Assembly: GCA_963682055.1 (NCBI GenBank)
Contig: OY821747.1
Coordinates: 29,510,126-29,574,125, forward strand
DNA: 64,000 bases
Reading direction: 5' to 3'
Source of the DNA: Primula veris
Taxonomy: Eukaryota; Streptophyta; Magnoliopsida; Ericales; Primulaceae
A program made the translations under genes and the position numbers. The stretch's first letter is position 1. Each line of letters starts with the position of its first letter. The notes beneath the pieces were generated by a model. The model worked only from the letters and a program-made list of their open reading frames with translations, did no database searches and was not told the DNA's origin. Below are positions 1-22,239 of this stretch, one piece after another.

Positions 1-1165
1 AAAATGATATCAAAGAATAACGATTCCATAATTATGGCCACAGTGGCTCTAAAATCAAGCTGGTCGTAGCTAGTGAAACGAGACGAAATTTGACCAGATT
101 GTCACCCTGGTACCATTCCACATGAAAACAATACGGTATAAATCTGTAAACTGACAGGGTTTAATGTCACAGAAAAGAACAAGATTTTAGTAGTGACTCA
201 AGGTTAACTATTATTTTTATACTTTTAAGTTTTATATTAGATTAAACTCGAAAGAAAAAAAATTAAGTAGATACGTTAAAATTCAATTTAATTTACAAAT
301 AATGACGTAATAATATTAAATGAGAGTTCATGTATTTTCATACGTTCAGAATAATATTGATAGTATTTGACTCGTTAGGATTGATGCACCTTGTCGTATT
401 TACTTTTGTTCTTATCAGGACAAATGCTTAATTTGTCTTATTCAAATATAAAATTAATTGTGTTTCTAAAGTTATGCTATATTTGGTTTTGAATTTTTGA
501 ATCTCATAATAGCCTATTAGTAGTCCATCAAGGATGTACTAAAAGTCACCAAATTTGATATTCAAAATACATGTATTAAATTGATAAAAGTTAAATGTAC
601 ATTTAACATCGGCACTTTTTGCTTTTCTTACTTTTTTCAAAGTATAATATACTTCTTTCATTTATTGCACTGTTGAATCCTTTGAATTCGGATGCTATTT
701 CAAAAAAAAATAATCCCTTTAGGAGGATATTACCAAATAAGATATTTTGTCCGTTAGCTAGATTCCTATTGTGTCATTGTAGATGATTTTATATAGGGTG
801 AATTAAGCAAATGGTCCCTATAGTTTAGATTTTTTTTTTTCCTAATCTCAACTGGACACTGACAATTCTTGAATTGAAAAGATATGGTAAATATGCTCTA
901 AATCATATGATTCTGTAAAATCACAAAACTCTTGTCGTGATGATAGTAGAAGTTAGTATCGAATTAAATGATTAATATCTATGTATATATGTAGAAATTT
1001 ACTACATAAACGTCAGTCAATGTGATTCTATTGGTTGGTATGACTTGCCATTTGTAGTACAGAAGGGTCTGCTAGTCTCAAAACCAAACCTGGTAACCTT
1101 TCCTGTTACTGTCAAAAAGCTTATGGACGAGTTCTATAATTTCCCTTAAAATTTATAAAGAAGGC
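1..1165. other. AT-rich intergenic DNA, no gene seen
   Basis: I find no convincing coding segment, RNA gene or transposon boundary here. The stretch is AT-rich with many stops in all frames. It lies upstream of the likely promoter of the IDM1-like gene and may hold distal regulatory DNA, but no specific site can be supported. Confidence 0.5.
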
Positions 1166-1171
1166 AAGGTC

Positions 1172-1255
1172 TATAAATACAAGTATCTTTTATGTAAATT
1201 TTAGTTGCTTTTCCTCTCTCAACCCTCTTTGTAGTTGTACTTCTCTCTCTCCCAG
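1172..1255 (+). promoter_or_regulatory. Probable TATA promoter and leader of the IDM1-like gene
   Basis: A TATAAATA box at 1172-1179 is followed about 30 bases later by a pyrimidine-rich leader (1208-1255) typical of plant 5' UTRs. A possible donor GTAAGC lies at about 1255. The first in-frame Met of the downstream gene is at 3466, just after a possible acceptor at 3454 (GGCTAG). I therefore infer a non-coding first exon and a 2.2-kb 5'-UTR intron. A transcript would settle it. Confidence 0.45.
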
Positions 1256-1494
1256 TAAGCAATATGACCTCTCTTTAATCTACATTGCGTATACTTAATT
1301 TTGTTTTAATTAGTGTCCTGGCGTACTTTTTGTTTTGTTTTTTCCAATGCATACACCAATTTTTTTAAATGATTTAATTTTCATGAATGGATCCGGATAT
1401 CTCCCGTTTAAAATTTACTATAGTAGTGATATTATTTTTCTTTTTATCGAGTTTTGTAGCTCAATTTTCAGTAATTTTAAGTAGCTTATTGCAA

Positions 1495-2300
1495 TTACTA
1501 AAAGTTATTATGTTTAATTTATGCATATGTAAAAAGTTGATTAAATATATTTTATGTATTTACACATTTTTTATAACTTTTAACCAATCATGCATCAGTC
1601 ATTGATTGGTTACTTTTCCTTTATGTACATGGAATTTTTTGTTTTAAATGTTTTGAAATTTAATTATCAATTGTCGATCTTATCTAATGCATATGTTTCT
1701 AAAAAAGTAGATTAAATATTTTTTGTGGGGAATCCACATATATATTTTCTATTTTTAAACTTTAACAAATAATGTATCGGTCATGGTTCTTTTTCTCTAT
1801 GTGCATGGAATTTTTGATTTGAAATGTTTGGAAATTTAATTTATTTATCATAGAACTATTTGACAAAATTCCTAATTTATAAAAATTCCTAGTTTAATTG
1901 TCGTAACTTTTGATAAATAATAATGGAATTAATGAATCTCTCAAATAAATTTATGCAAATTAATGGAACTTTATAATATTTTTCAAAAACAAAATGAGAA
2001 CTGACAAATATCGTTGTAAATAAATTTGGTACTTTTATTACAAGAACTTAGCCCGTATCTTTTTCAATTGTGTACAATTGTTCATCAAATTTCTAAAATT
2101 TGTGCAATCGATTGCAAATGTTTTACTTACCTTTTGACAAGATTTCTAATTTATGGAATTTCCTAGTTTGATTGTCGTAACTTTAATAAATGACAATGGG
2201 CTAAATGAATCTCTCAAATGAATAAATCCAATTTTTTGGCTTTGATTTTACTTGAGTACTTTATTTAATATTTTTCCTAAAATTTTGAGAACTGTTCTTG
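1495..2300. repeat. Degenerate tandem duplications in the presumed 5'-UTR intron
   Basis: Two diverged local duplications can be read. Segments around 1500-1680 and 1685-1850 share blocks such as ATGCATATGT, GATTAAATAT and CATGGAATTTTT. Segments around 1860-1960 and 2135-2225 share CCTAGTTT, ATTGTCGTAAC and GAATCTCTCAAAT. The copies are old. No protein is encoded. Confidence 0.6.
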
Positions 2301-3465
2301 AGAAATATAGTTTTAAATGAACTACTTTGTTACTTTTATCACAAGGACTTCATCTACATCTTTTCCAAAAGTGTGTAATTGTGCATCTAATTCCTGAAAT
2401 TTCAGTAAGTAGTACTCCTTACAATTTGTGAAATTCTATTTTCTGTTAATGCCAACAAATTTAACTAGTTCTAAATTTTTGAAAAGTTTTTAGTTAGTGC
2501 TAGTAGAATTTTCTGGTTTTTTTTTCAATTTATCAGATATTCTTGTGTTATGTGATCTGAATGTTTTCAAAACAATATCTTGATGTTGCACGTAATATTA
2601 GAGCTTTTAAGAATTTTTATTAACTATTGCTTATTAAAAAGCATAAAATGTTGTTTGTAGATTTATTATATTATTTAGCATAATTTTCCTTAATTTAAAA
2701 AAATGATTATGCACTTCGTATTTGGTGGTATTTGTTGCTGTGTGCGAGATTTTTAGTTACTGTAAGTTTCACTAAATGATGTTGCAATTGATAGACAATC
2801 TTGTTTTCAATTGATGAACTTCATTCTACAGTTTTAGACTAACCAATTCGGAAAAATAAACTGGAAATAAGTGGATTTATTTTATTTATTTATTTGCTAT
2901 AAAGATCAGTAAATTAATGTAAAAATTTGACTGTCCACAAACAAATATATCACTAAACATTTCTACAAATTTATTGAATCTAGTGTGTTAGTTACTTAGT
3001 TATCTTACTATTTGAGTAATAATTTTACAGTGATTAAAAAATTTAATATCGACAAATGCATTCAATCTTTTTGCTATAAATTTTTCCGCAACATTTTTGT
3101 AAATGGTGGTGATGTTTTAGACATTTCTTGCCCAGATTTAGCAGGTTGTCCTATTAGGTGTGTTATTTTTCAACCTTATGTTTAACTGATTTGAAAATAT
3201 GTCCTTATATTTTTCATTGATGTGTACGTCACGTTTTTTTTAAATTGTGTGGTCTCTATTTGTATTTTAAGTTAAATTTTTGAAATTTAACTCGTTGAAG
3301 TTGAATTAATCCTTCTATTGAATTTGCACAAACTGAGCTTCATTTTAGGAAGCTACAACTTTGAATGCTATTTTATCCAATTTATTCATTTATGCAGAGC
3401 ATATTAATAACTTTCATTTTATGTTTATTTTTTAAGTGATGTATATTTGGCTAGTCTTGGTTGCA

Positions 3466-6400
3466 ATGGTGAACGGTGTTGATAGAGATGAATATAGAGA
3501 GGTTTCTGATTTTGCCTTTGAGTCAACTACTCAACATGCAAGGCCTACTGGTGATAAGCGTACTAGGTCTCGCTATGAGATGAACGATGAGGAGGAGGGG
3601 TGGAATTTAGAAATGAGTGGGTCCGGAAACACTGCATTGAAGAAGATTCCGAGAAAGTTGAAGGAGCTTCTGGAAACTGGTTTGCTTGAGGGGTCACCTG
3701 TGCAGTATCAATACGGACCAAAGGTATGTTTGACTACTACTTAAGAGCACCTACACCAACTTGAGAAACTTTTAAGCGCTCAACACTGTAGGCCTAACTA
3801 ATAAGAGTGTTATATATATATATATATATATATAAATTATTTTTTAATGTAGTGTTTTAATTGGTTAGCCTCACCCATTTTTAATTGTCACGGTTTACAA
3901 AAAATGTTACTCCACCAAATCATTTAAACATCTTATCGATTTTGCGTCATCAAATTTCTCAAGATTACATTATTTTAGCCAAAAATATTTTTATTTGCCA
4001 AATTCTCGTGGGTCGCAGTACACTACTTTTACCGAAATAGGCAGGCTTTTAGGATGCAGTACACAAGCTTTTTTGTGGTATTCAGAGAAGGGGTTTGAGT
4101 TGACCTTCTTCACTTCTATAGTTGTTTTGAAAGAAACAATACAGGTATATGTCAATTTTAAAAATTAACAGAGCTATTGTTTATCAATTATAGGAATTTC
4201 ATTCACAACACTAAACTTAGAGAAAGAAAAAGACACATAATAAGACACACATCTAAAGGAAACAAAAAGTTATCAAACACTATAATTCCAACACAACATA
4301 GTCTAGGCATTAAACACTAAATGGGGAGAAAAGAAGTAAGTTCTAATATTCAACTCTTTTCCATTCCCCTTTTGTTGTAAAACTGGAGATCCACGGCTGC
4401 TTCCATGAGAAGCTTGTGTAATCTTTTCAGGATCACGATTGGTTCTAGAAGTTGTAAACCATTTAAATTAACTGATGTTGGTTTTTCGATTCCTCCTGCC
4501 CTACCTTTGCAAATGGTCCATACACTCACCTTTGAGTGAATCCGACCTAGGTCTCCCAATCTAATGTAGAATCATCAACATATAAGTCTTCGAGTTTGAT
4601 GTTCCATATTTTGTACGGTCCATCTTTATAACCTTTGGTAAAGTGAGACAAAAGATGAGTAGAGGAATATGCGCTTTTAATAGTTTGCGACAATACTTGT
4701 TTGCAACTCCTGTTTAAACAGGAGTTTCTGAACTATAAGTTGCCTACCAATCAAATGTCCATTTTTACGGTATCTGTATGGCTGCAGCTATCCAAAAGAA
4801 ACCTTACCGTTGCTTACGTGTCAATGCGCAAATTGTTCTCTTAAATTTTTTGGCTTCTCACTATCTACTATGAAAAACATCCATTACTCCTTTTACCACC
4901 GCTCTGTCTTCATTTTGGGTATTTCTTTTTGTCCCTGTTGGAACTGGGCAAATTAGATACTTGATCATAAAATATTGTAGAGAGTGTAAAACCAATCATA
5001 GAAGCATAATTTCCCACCTTTTCAAAATAGGGGAATTCATATTGTTATAGTTAACCGCATTATCATAAAACTTTAATTTCACCTAATATGTTATCCATCT
5101 TTCATATATTTCACCAACCTAGGACCACCATGATTACTAAACCTTATCAACAAATAATTAGGTTTAGTAATGGTTCTGATATTTTCCACTTCAATGCCAA
5201 AATTCATCACTAATAACGGCATCGTCAACCAAGGCTCTCTCACCTTTCTTACAAATTTATTTCCAAATTTAACCTGATCTTTAAATGCCTCAAGGGTAAC
5301 CTAAGTTCCAGAGTTTCTCTACAATCAACTACTTGGTTGAATAAAATTTAATGCAAAGTAAATCAAGTTTTTGAACTTTTAACAATTTCAAATAGAATGG
5401 ATTCTAAAACTATGCATTGCTAAGCAGTGGTGAAAAAGTTGCCTTGATATGTTTTTTCCTTCTTTATGTTGTCTTAAGTTTAACCACTCAAATTCATTGG
5501 GAATTTTTGAAGGTAAGATTTACAGTATGAACTACGTAGAGAGACTGAAAATATGCATGCACTTTTAGTATCTCCTCCCTCTCAAGTTTGCAGGTTGCAG
5601 CATTATCTGTAGTACTTGTAAGCGTTTTGTATTTATTTCCCCTCATCTCAAATATTTCTGAAGACATAAATTTAAATTCTTAAGCGCACTTTTGGAAAAT
5701 AGATAAAAGAAGTAGTGTAATCACGCATTCCGTTAATGAAAAGAACAGGCAACAAAAGTGCAGGCACAATTAACAATAAACTCCTTCCAACTTCAAGGAG
5801 TTGGATTTGATAAGAAAACCAAACAAGACCTTGTACCATTATATATTAAATAAGTAAACTAAAGGGAAGAAGAGATAAATTTCTGAAGTGAAAGCTAGAG
5901 TTACAAGAGAAGTACAGAGAGGATTATATGGTCCAATACTCCAATATAACAATATTACAACAATAAACTATGGTCGAACTTATACCGTGTAAAGAAATAA
6001 TCTAATATTTATAAAATAGCTAGCTAACAAGTAACTCTGTATTTTTTGAACTTACTAATCTAGGTGTTTGGAAATACTAATGATTTCCTTTTCTCCATGC
6101 CTTTCATTAATCAGACAAAAGGAAAATCTGGTCTAAAAGGAATAGTCTGTGGCAGTGGGATCGCTTGTTCTTGTCCAGACTGTCATGGAACTAAAGTAAG
6201 TCATGCAAGCTAGTCAACTGTGTTACTTCACCAATTCACTGATATGTTGATTAACTGCGCATTGTTTTTCGTAAAAGTAGGTTATTTCACCTAATGAGTT
6301 TGAGAAGCACGCTCACAGTAGAAACAAACGTCCGGCGGATTATATTTACCTGGAAAATGGAAATAATTTACGTGCCGTGTTGAATGCTTGCACAAATGCA

Positions 6401-9400
6401 ACTTTGGAAGCTCTGGAATCAATTATACAAGGTATGATTGGTTGTACGTCTTCATCCGCAGAACAAAATGTCTTCTGCCCCATCTGCACAAGTAAGTTAT
6501 TTCCCTTTTCTTGATGTTAAATATCGGAAATTTGCTGCCTATTTTATGTCAGTATTGCAGATAGAATTATTTATAGGGTTTCTTATTTGGAATTACTCGC
6601 TCCTAGAGAAATTTACAACTTGTGTTTTTATGGTTTGTAGGCTCAATCAGTGGCGAGGAAATGCTGTGCAGTTCGTGCAAAGAGACAAGTACTCGATGTG
6701 CCTTGTGCAGGTTGTGTCACATTCCTATTCCAATTGTCTTTTCATTGTCCCTTTCCTGCTAATTAGGTTTGATGTTTGTTTTTTGTACTTTGATGTTGCA
6801 TTCAGAGGTCATGATTTCAGCACTTCCGAGTTTGGCTCTCGAACCATCATATTTTGTGACCAGGTACATTATCTTTACTCTGTGATTCTGTTAGTACACG
6901 AGCCTTGACTTTTAATGCGTCTTTGTATTTAACCTCTTTAATAATGAGGGTGCCTTGCTTTTTATGTAGTGTGAGAAGGAGTATCATGTTAGTTGCTTGA
7001 AGGAGCATAGCATGGCTGATTTAAAGGTTACATGATAATATGGATTTTTTTCTTTGCTGTAGCCTTTTGTTTTGGTGGTGCATGTGAAAAATAAATTATC
7101 TTCACATTTGTATCAGGAATTACCTGAAGGGGAGTGGTTCTGTTGCAAAGATTGTAGTAGGATCCATTCAGCTTTGGAGGACCTGTTGGGTCTTGGAGAT
7201 AATTTTTTGCCTTCATCTCTTTCCGAAACTATACAATCAAAAGATCGTATCTCATGGAGGCTTCTTAGTGGGAGAAGGAGTGCCCATAAAGCTAATGAAG
7301 AGTCAATGCTGTCAAAAGCTGAGTCCATCTTCCATGTGAGCATTTCTTTTTCTGTCTGCGTTTTAGAGCTTATTATTCCATGATGTGGATATGTTATTTT
7401 AGAGTTAAGTGTATCTTGTTGAAGGGACCCATACTGTAGTGTTTGACTACTACAAACCACAGTATAAGAGGCGTTAAATTTGGAAGAAAAAATGTGATGG
7501 GAAATTCCATTTTGGCCAAATAACTGGAAGGAGAAGATAAATAAAGTAAAAAGGTAAAAATGAAATCACCTCTTGATAAACACCCGACTTAATGGCCAAA
7601 GAGATTGGTAGTTCTACAGCTTAAATTTTCACGACTTATTTTCACTTAGCCTCTTTGCCTCTTCCAGCAAAACTCAGTATATTTTTTATTCGATCTAGAG
7701 AAGAAATTGTAGAATTTTTTCTGGTATCCAGAAACTTCTGATTTTAGAGGAACATTTTATTCTTCAGTCAATTAAACGATATTTTGTTAATCCTTTGGAA
7801 CAATTTTTCTTGCTTTAACTTCTGTGACCATCGAGACTTATGTACTGCTTGTATTCCCTTTTTCTTTCATAAATTTCTCGCATCTCTGAGCTATTATATT
7901 TTTTTACTTGGCTAGGATCGGTTTAATCTAGTGGAGGATTTAAACTCGGGTCTTGGTGAATTCATCTCTCACATGGTGTTTGGGTAAGCTTTAAATTTCC
8001 ATTTTTATTTTATTTGCATGTTCCTGTATATGAGAATGAAATTTGTTGGATGGAATTTTTTTCTAATGTTGTTTATATGTTTCTGTAGAAGAGAAGTGGG
8101 AGATCAGGATTTTAAAGGAATGTATTGTGCAGTTCTCAAAGTCAAGTAAGTAGTTTTCATTAATTTTTAGAAATCCTTTGTTTTCAGTTTTCTCTTTTAA
8201 CTCATAAGTTTGTTTCGTTATATAGCTCTAAAATAGTGTCTGCCGGTATTATTCGAGTTTTTGGGGAGGGGATGGCGGAGATTCCTTTGATTGCAGACAA
8301 ACACCAAGAACAGGTGAGATTTTACGTCTTTCTTTTCCATATAAGAACATGACAGAAGTAATTTTAATTTGTCTTCTTTAAACTGTCACATCCAATAATC
8401 AAATATGAATAATCCGAATCAGTTTCTTCCTAAAAAGGGTTATTATGCTTTGTTCTTGAAGGATGCAAGTACTAATTGCATAATTTTTGGGAAGGGAATG
8501 GCGAAGCTGCCTTTAATTGCAGATAGCACTGAAAGCGAAAAACAAAAACAGCTGTTATTTCCCATTCATCTTTTCCCATATAAGAACATATCAGAAATAT
8601 TTTAATTTCTCTTCTTTAAAAATGTCCCATCCAATAAAATGGGCTATTATGTTTTGTTCTCGAAGCATGCAAGTAATGATTGCATAGTTTCCGGGGAGGG
8701 AATGGCGGAGCTTCTTTTTGGCAAAAGTAATTTTAATTCTTCTCTTCTTTTAAGCTGTCGCATCCAATAATCAAAATCTCGATTATCCAAATCAATTTTT
8801 TTTTGAAAAGGGTTATTATGTTTTGTTCTGAAATCTGAAGCTTGCATGCACTGCTTGCATAGTTGCATACATTGGAATGCTAAGATTTTTTATATTACAG
8901 CTTAGACTACATGCTTCTAACAGAATATCTAGAAAATTGATCTTGCTACGGATAGTTTGGACCTCAGATTATGTGGATAGTTGTTTCTCATGTTTTGGAT
9001 ATCTAGGGGGCAAATAATTTTTTCACCTCAAGCGTATATTCGGAAATTATTTACTGTTATAAGATTTTTCATGCTGAAAATCGTATTCTGCAGGATTATT
9101 CCGAAGTGCTCTTCAGTTGTCTAGAATGGCTGCTTCAATCTCTTCAGGTGAAGAAGCTTGTGTTGTCGGCTGCAGATGGGGTGAACTCTTGGACTGAAAA
9201 AGAGGAATTTGAATTTAGCAATATTTTGAAGGAGGAGGTTTGTGCCATTTTCTTATTATTTGATGATCTAAACATTCCTTAGAAGAAAAAGAATTAAGTG
9301 ACTTTTTATATTGACGCAGCTGGAGAATTACCAAAAGGATTATCAGGTGGTAGTCTTTGAGGGGACGCCGATGCTTCAAAAGACTATAGTGGGATCTTGA
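3466..9400 (+). CDS. IDM1-like protein: TDBD, PHD finger and acyltransferase-like domain
   Basis: Predicted 463-aa nuclear chromatin or transcription regulator. Exons: 3466-3723, 6115-6195, 6281-6491, 6641-6710, 6806-6863, 6970-7026, 7117-7335, 7916-7983, 8089-8145, 8226-8313, 9094-9237, 9320-9400; all phases agree. The order is an acidic N-terminus, a TPL-binding-like (TDBD) segment (KKIPRKLKELLETGLLEG onward), a Cys-rich stretch (CPICTSSISGEEMLCSSC), a PHD finger (CALCRGHDF to FCCKDC, with CDQCEKEYHVSC), then a GNAT-like C-terminal part. IDM1-type relatives acetylate histone H3. Here the usual acetyl-CoA-binding Q/R-x-x-G-x-G stretch before LFSCLEWLL is replaced by EQDYSEV, so catalysis is doubtful. 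I chose ATG 3466 (MVNGVDRDE) because relatives start with a similar MANG sequence; an in-frame ATG at 3436 adds ten hydrophobic residues. The protein is shorter than many family members. Intron 1 (2.4 kb) and intron 10 carry extra sequence described separately. Confidence 0.85.
3812..3834. repeat. (TA)n microsatellite in intron 1
   Basis: An uninterrupted TA dinucleotide run of about 11 units lies just downstream of the first coding exon of the IDM1-like gene. Confidence 0.9.
4343..5305 (-). pseudogene. Antisense protein-coding remnant in intron 1 of the IDM1-like gene
   Basis: On the minus strand, about 5095-5303 stays open for some 68 codons with a protein-like composition (pieces read KFGNKFVRKVREPW, TKPNYLLIRFSNHGG and PRLVKYMKDG). 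A second open stretch at 4350-4559 reads SVWTICKGRAGGIEKP and LKRLHKLLMEAAVDL. Between them lies another coding-like piece (PYKIWNIKLEDLYVDD). The pieces need frame changes or introns to join. I do not recognise the family. It is probably a captured or transposon-derived gene fragment, not an active gene. Confidence 0.4.
8330..8830 (+). repeat. Two decayed tandem copies of exon 10 and its intron flank
   Basis: Exon 10 (8226-8313) ends with GEGMAEIPLIAD and is followed by an intron start containing CCATATAAGAACAT and CATCCAATAATCAAA. The same order recurs twice in the intron: about 8435-8640 has an open copy reading GKGMAKLPLIAD, and about 8641-8790 has a shorter copy (TTTCCGGGGAGGGAATGGCG). 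Neither copy has a clean acceptor and donor pair in the right phase, so I leave both out of the mRNA. Confidence 0.75.
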
Positions 9401-10860
9401 AGATTGACTTTCTTTTGTTTCGGTTGTCGGATAACAGAAACAGATTCTTCAAAGTTCAAACTGATCGCAGTGAAATAAAACTCCTTCAATATAAATTGAA
9501 TTTTATTGAATATGTTACTGGCTTGCCTTGTCTCCCATCTCTAACAAATGAAATGTTTTTGTTGAGGAAATTTAACTGAACTGTGTTACTTCGTTAAAGA
9601 GAATCTTGTTTACAGGCCTTTTGTCCTTTTGACGACCTATTGAACCAAATTTTTGGGGTTTCAATTATTTTCCAAGGGTTGTTTGTTTGGTCGTGGTCGC
9701 ATCTGACCTGTCTAATTTATTGAGGTGTTTTTATTGGTTGCCCATAATTGTCAACATTGTGAAAGTGCCATTTTGAATGTGAAAGTCGAAATTGTGTGGT
9801 GAATCAGTGAAACATTTGCCGTTGTAAAGTTTAGTAAAGAAACTAAACAGTTCAATGTTACAACCTTTTATAAATAAGTTTTTTGTTATTAGAATTTGTG
9901 TTTTAAGCCTAAATTTTCAAATATTAAAGTTCCTCGTTTCAGAAGCACGTACGGAGTACATTATTTTCAACCCTTTGTACGAAACTACGAACAATTGATG
10001 TTGAAAATTATGTAGAGGACAGTTGATTGACCACCTACAAGAACTTGTAAAACCTCAATTCGAGTTTTTTTTCCCCTCTAAATCGTTTTTGAAAATTTAG
10101 TTCGCAAACTAGTGGTTCATATAATTATGGGTTCATTATTTACCATTAAATGATTCAAAACAAGTAATGTAATATACATTCCTATCAAATATAAGCCCGA
10201 TCAATTAGTCTGGTCACTTGGTTACAGCTGTCGCTTGAAACAAATCACTTTTATACTCCCAACTTAATTTTATTGATTTATAAAGATTCATCTGTTGCAA
10301 TTAAAACATTTATAATTATTCTGGATTTTATAAACAAAATGTACAACAACCCATATATATAAAAATTTATCGTTTTACCGTGTTCTTGTCGTCGTGCTAC
10401 ATAGACTAAACGATGTGGTACCCGTACATGCCAAAATATAATTATTTACTCTATTAAATGTCGTGTCCTTGCCGAACCGTGTCCTAAATTTCAAAATTTT
10501 ACTGTTTTAACGTGTCTTAAATTTAAATTTTTACCGTCGAAACGTGTCCGTGTCGACGAACTCGTGTCGGTGCATAGTATTATATTATGAAACACCCTGA
10601 AATAGTAGACTTAAAGAAAAAAATAAGCCAAAGCCTTCTTAAAGCACAAAATGAAATAATTTTCGTACATTACCAAACAGAATGACTTCAAACAAACATA
10701 CAATACAAAACAATACTTTCTCACTTGTTTTTTTGTATTTTTTTCTTATATTTTTTAGACATTTTTTCCGACACTTACTGAAATAAGATACATAACAAAT
10801 AACGTATTTAATAAGTAAATGGCATAATAAATCACCATAATAGGTGGTGCGGTAAATATC
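9401..10860. other. Intergenic DNA after the IDM1-like gene; one old repeat
   Basis: 9401-9640 is probably 3' UTR. About 10380-10580 carries a GC-richer patch with repeated CGTGTC and GTGTCC motifs (for example GTGTCCGTGTCGACGAACTC), which looks like an old dispersed element with no visible boundaries. I see no gene. Confidence 0.4.
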
Positions 10861-10869
10861 TAGTATGAG

Positions 10870-11640
10870 GTATCATATTAATAATCAAACTCTTCTTCTG
10901 ATGATGTATTGACTTCGGATGAGTCTTTATCATCCCGTTCCTCGAAATTCAATTGTACGATCAATCTGTCTGGATCATGGAGTGGAATGTTCATGGTAGA
11001 ATTGCTAGTGCTTCCCAATGTGATTATGCGGTGATTCGTATCATCATCTTGAAATGCGTCACGTTGTATAGACGTGCTTGGTGTTGCGTTACTAGTTGAT
11101 GCAAACACTTCAATAATTGTTCTATCTTTCGTTTGACAGACAGCTAACTAGTCGGCCCGTCGGGTTGTTAAGCTCGGGTACGAAACAAAATACACTTGCG
11201 TAGCTTGTGAGGCAATAATAAAGGGTTCATAACTCCTAAGCAGCTTTTTAGTATTGATCTCGACAAGTTTATATTTCATGAGAATACGTGTTCCAACAAC
11301 GGGGTCAACCCAGTCGCAATTAAATAAAACAGGTCACTTAATCGGGAGCCCCATGGTACAAGGATTAGTATTTCAGTCAGGCGGCCATAATAATCGCCCG
11401 TTGTGTCACTATAATTATCTCCCTTACACCCAACCCCATCGTTTGTAGCGGACTTATTTGCACCATATGAATTGGTTTGAAATTTGAAGTCGTTGAGATA
11501 GTATCCCGGATATGTTTTAACTTCATTATATGGCCCGTATGCGAGATCAACAAGAACATGACTATGCAATTCATTGTGATAAATCAAACCATTTAGTCGC
11601 ACTCAACTCTGGATTTATCTTGAAAAGCTGAATAAACACT
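10870..11640 (-). mobile_element. CACTA (En/Spm) transposon remnant with DUF4216-like coding
   Basis: Read on the minus strand, three pieces in order match the C-terminal protein common in plant CACTA elements: YPGYYLNDFKFQTNSYG (11377-11602 region), CDWVDPVVGTRILMKYKLVE (11260-11330 region) and YEPFIIASQATQVYFV (about 11170-11250). A Ser/Asp-rich tail follows, ending in EEEFDY at 10878. The frame changes between pieces and stops interrupt the reading, so it is a decayed fragment. I found no CACTA ends. The family assignment rests on remembered DUF4216 consensus words, so it is good but not proven. Confidence 0.75.
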
Positions 11641-12369
11641 CTTTTTTCTGACGGTTCCAAACTAAAATAAAATTCTACCGAAATGATTAATAAAGATACT
11701 GTAAACTATAAAATGTATACTTCTGTGAAAAAAAAAACATATGAATTACCTCGGAAAGCAATTTCGTTTAATAATCGGCTTTATATATCTATTTTCTCCA
11801 ACGCAACCATGTACAAATGATAGAGAAAGATGACTCTTTGATAGTGTATTGATATTTGGCAGTAATGTTTGAAGTGTGGAGCATCAGGAGTTCAGAACCC
11901 ATATAAAAGCAAATGTATTCCTAAAAGTTAATAGCTACTAGGTTTGTGGACTAAATGTAATTATTCTCATTTTTTGAGCGATCAACTTACACGCAAACAA
12001 TATAATGTACTTAATCAGCAATGCTACATCTAATCAAGTACATGTCTTAGTGCTAGAGTGTTAACATGATCGAGGTCACAAAATTAGCAAGAGAAGCGTC
12101 TGGGGCTAAGAAGAATGTTGAAGTTAAATCTCAAACTCACTCTCATTTCGAATACGAACGTGATGACAACAATAAGTTCAATACTAATACACAAAATAGA
12201 AGAAATGTAACACTTTGTCTATAGAAAGTGACGACACCATCATAAAACTCCAAGTTTTGAACAAACATCCAACCATACATAACATAATGTCAACAATCGC
12301 CTACAGAAAATAAATTGCCAAAAAACTACTACTTCCATAATGTGAGGATTTGTGATCATAAGCTAGTGA
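11641..12369. other. 3' flank between the CACTA remnant and U2AF65
   Basis: AT-rich with no coding potential. The part nearest 12369 (to about 12240) is likely the 3' UTR of the U2AF65 gene on the minus strand. Confidence 0.45.
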
Positions 12370-22025
<9,656 letters not shown>

Positions 22026-22239
22026 ATCCTCTCTCTCTCTCTCTAGATTCTCTCTCTAGGTTTCCGCCGCGTGTGAATTTTGATGTTATTTTATGTTTTT
22101 CTTTTTTTTACTTATAAGTCTTAATGTCTTACTATATGTTTATTAATTGATTAAATCACATTTTGAATACTTTCTTTGAGTAAATTGAGCAGATTACGTA
22201 TCCGTATAATATTTGTATTAAATGAAACTTAAGTTGAAA

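Noticed and set aside
6438..6908. A 156-aa open frame across 6438-6908
   Set aside because: It runs through introns of the IDM1-like gene; the spliced frame gives a proper PHD finger instead.
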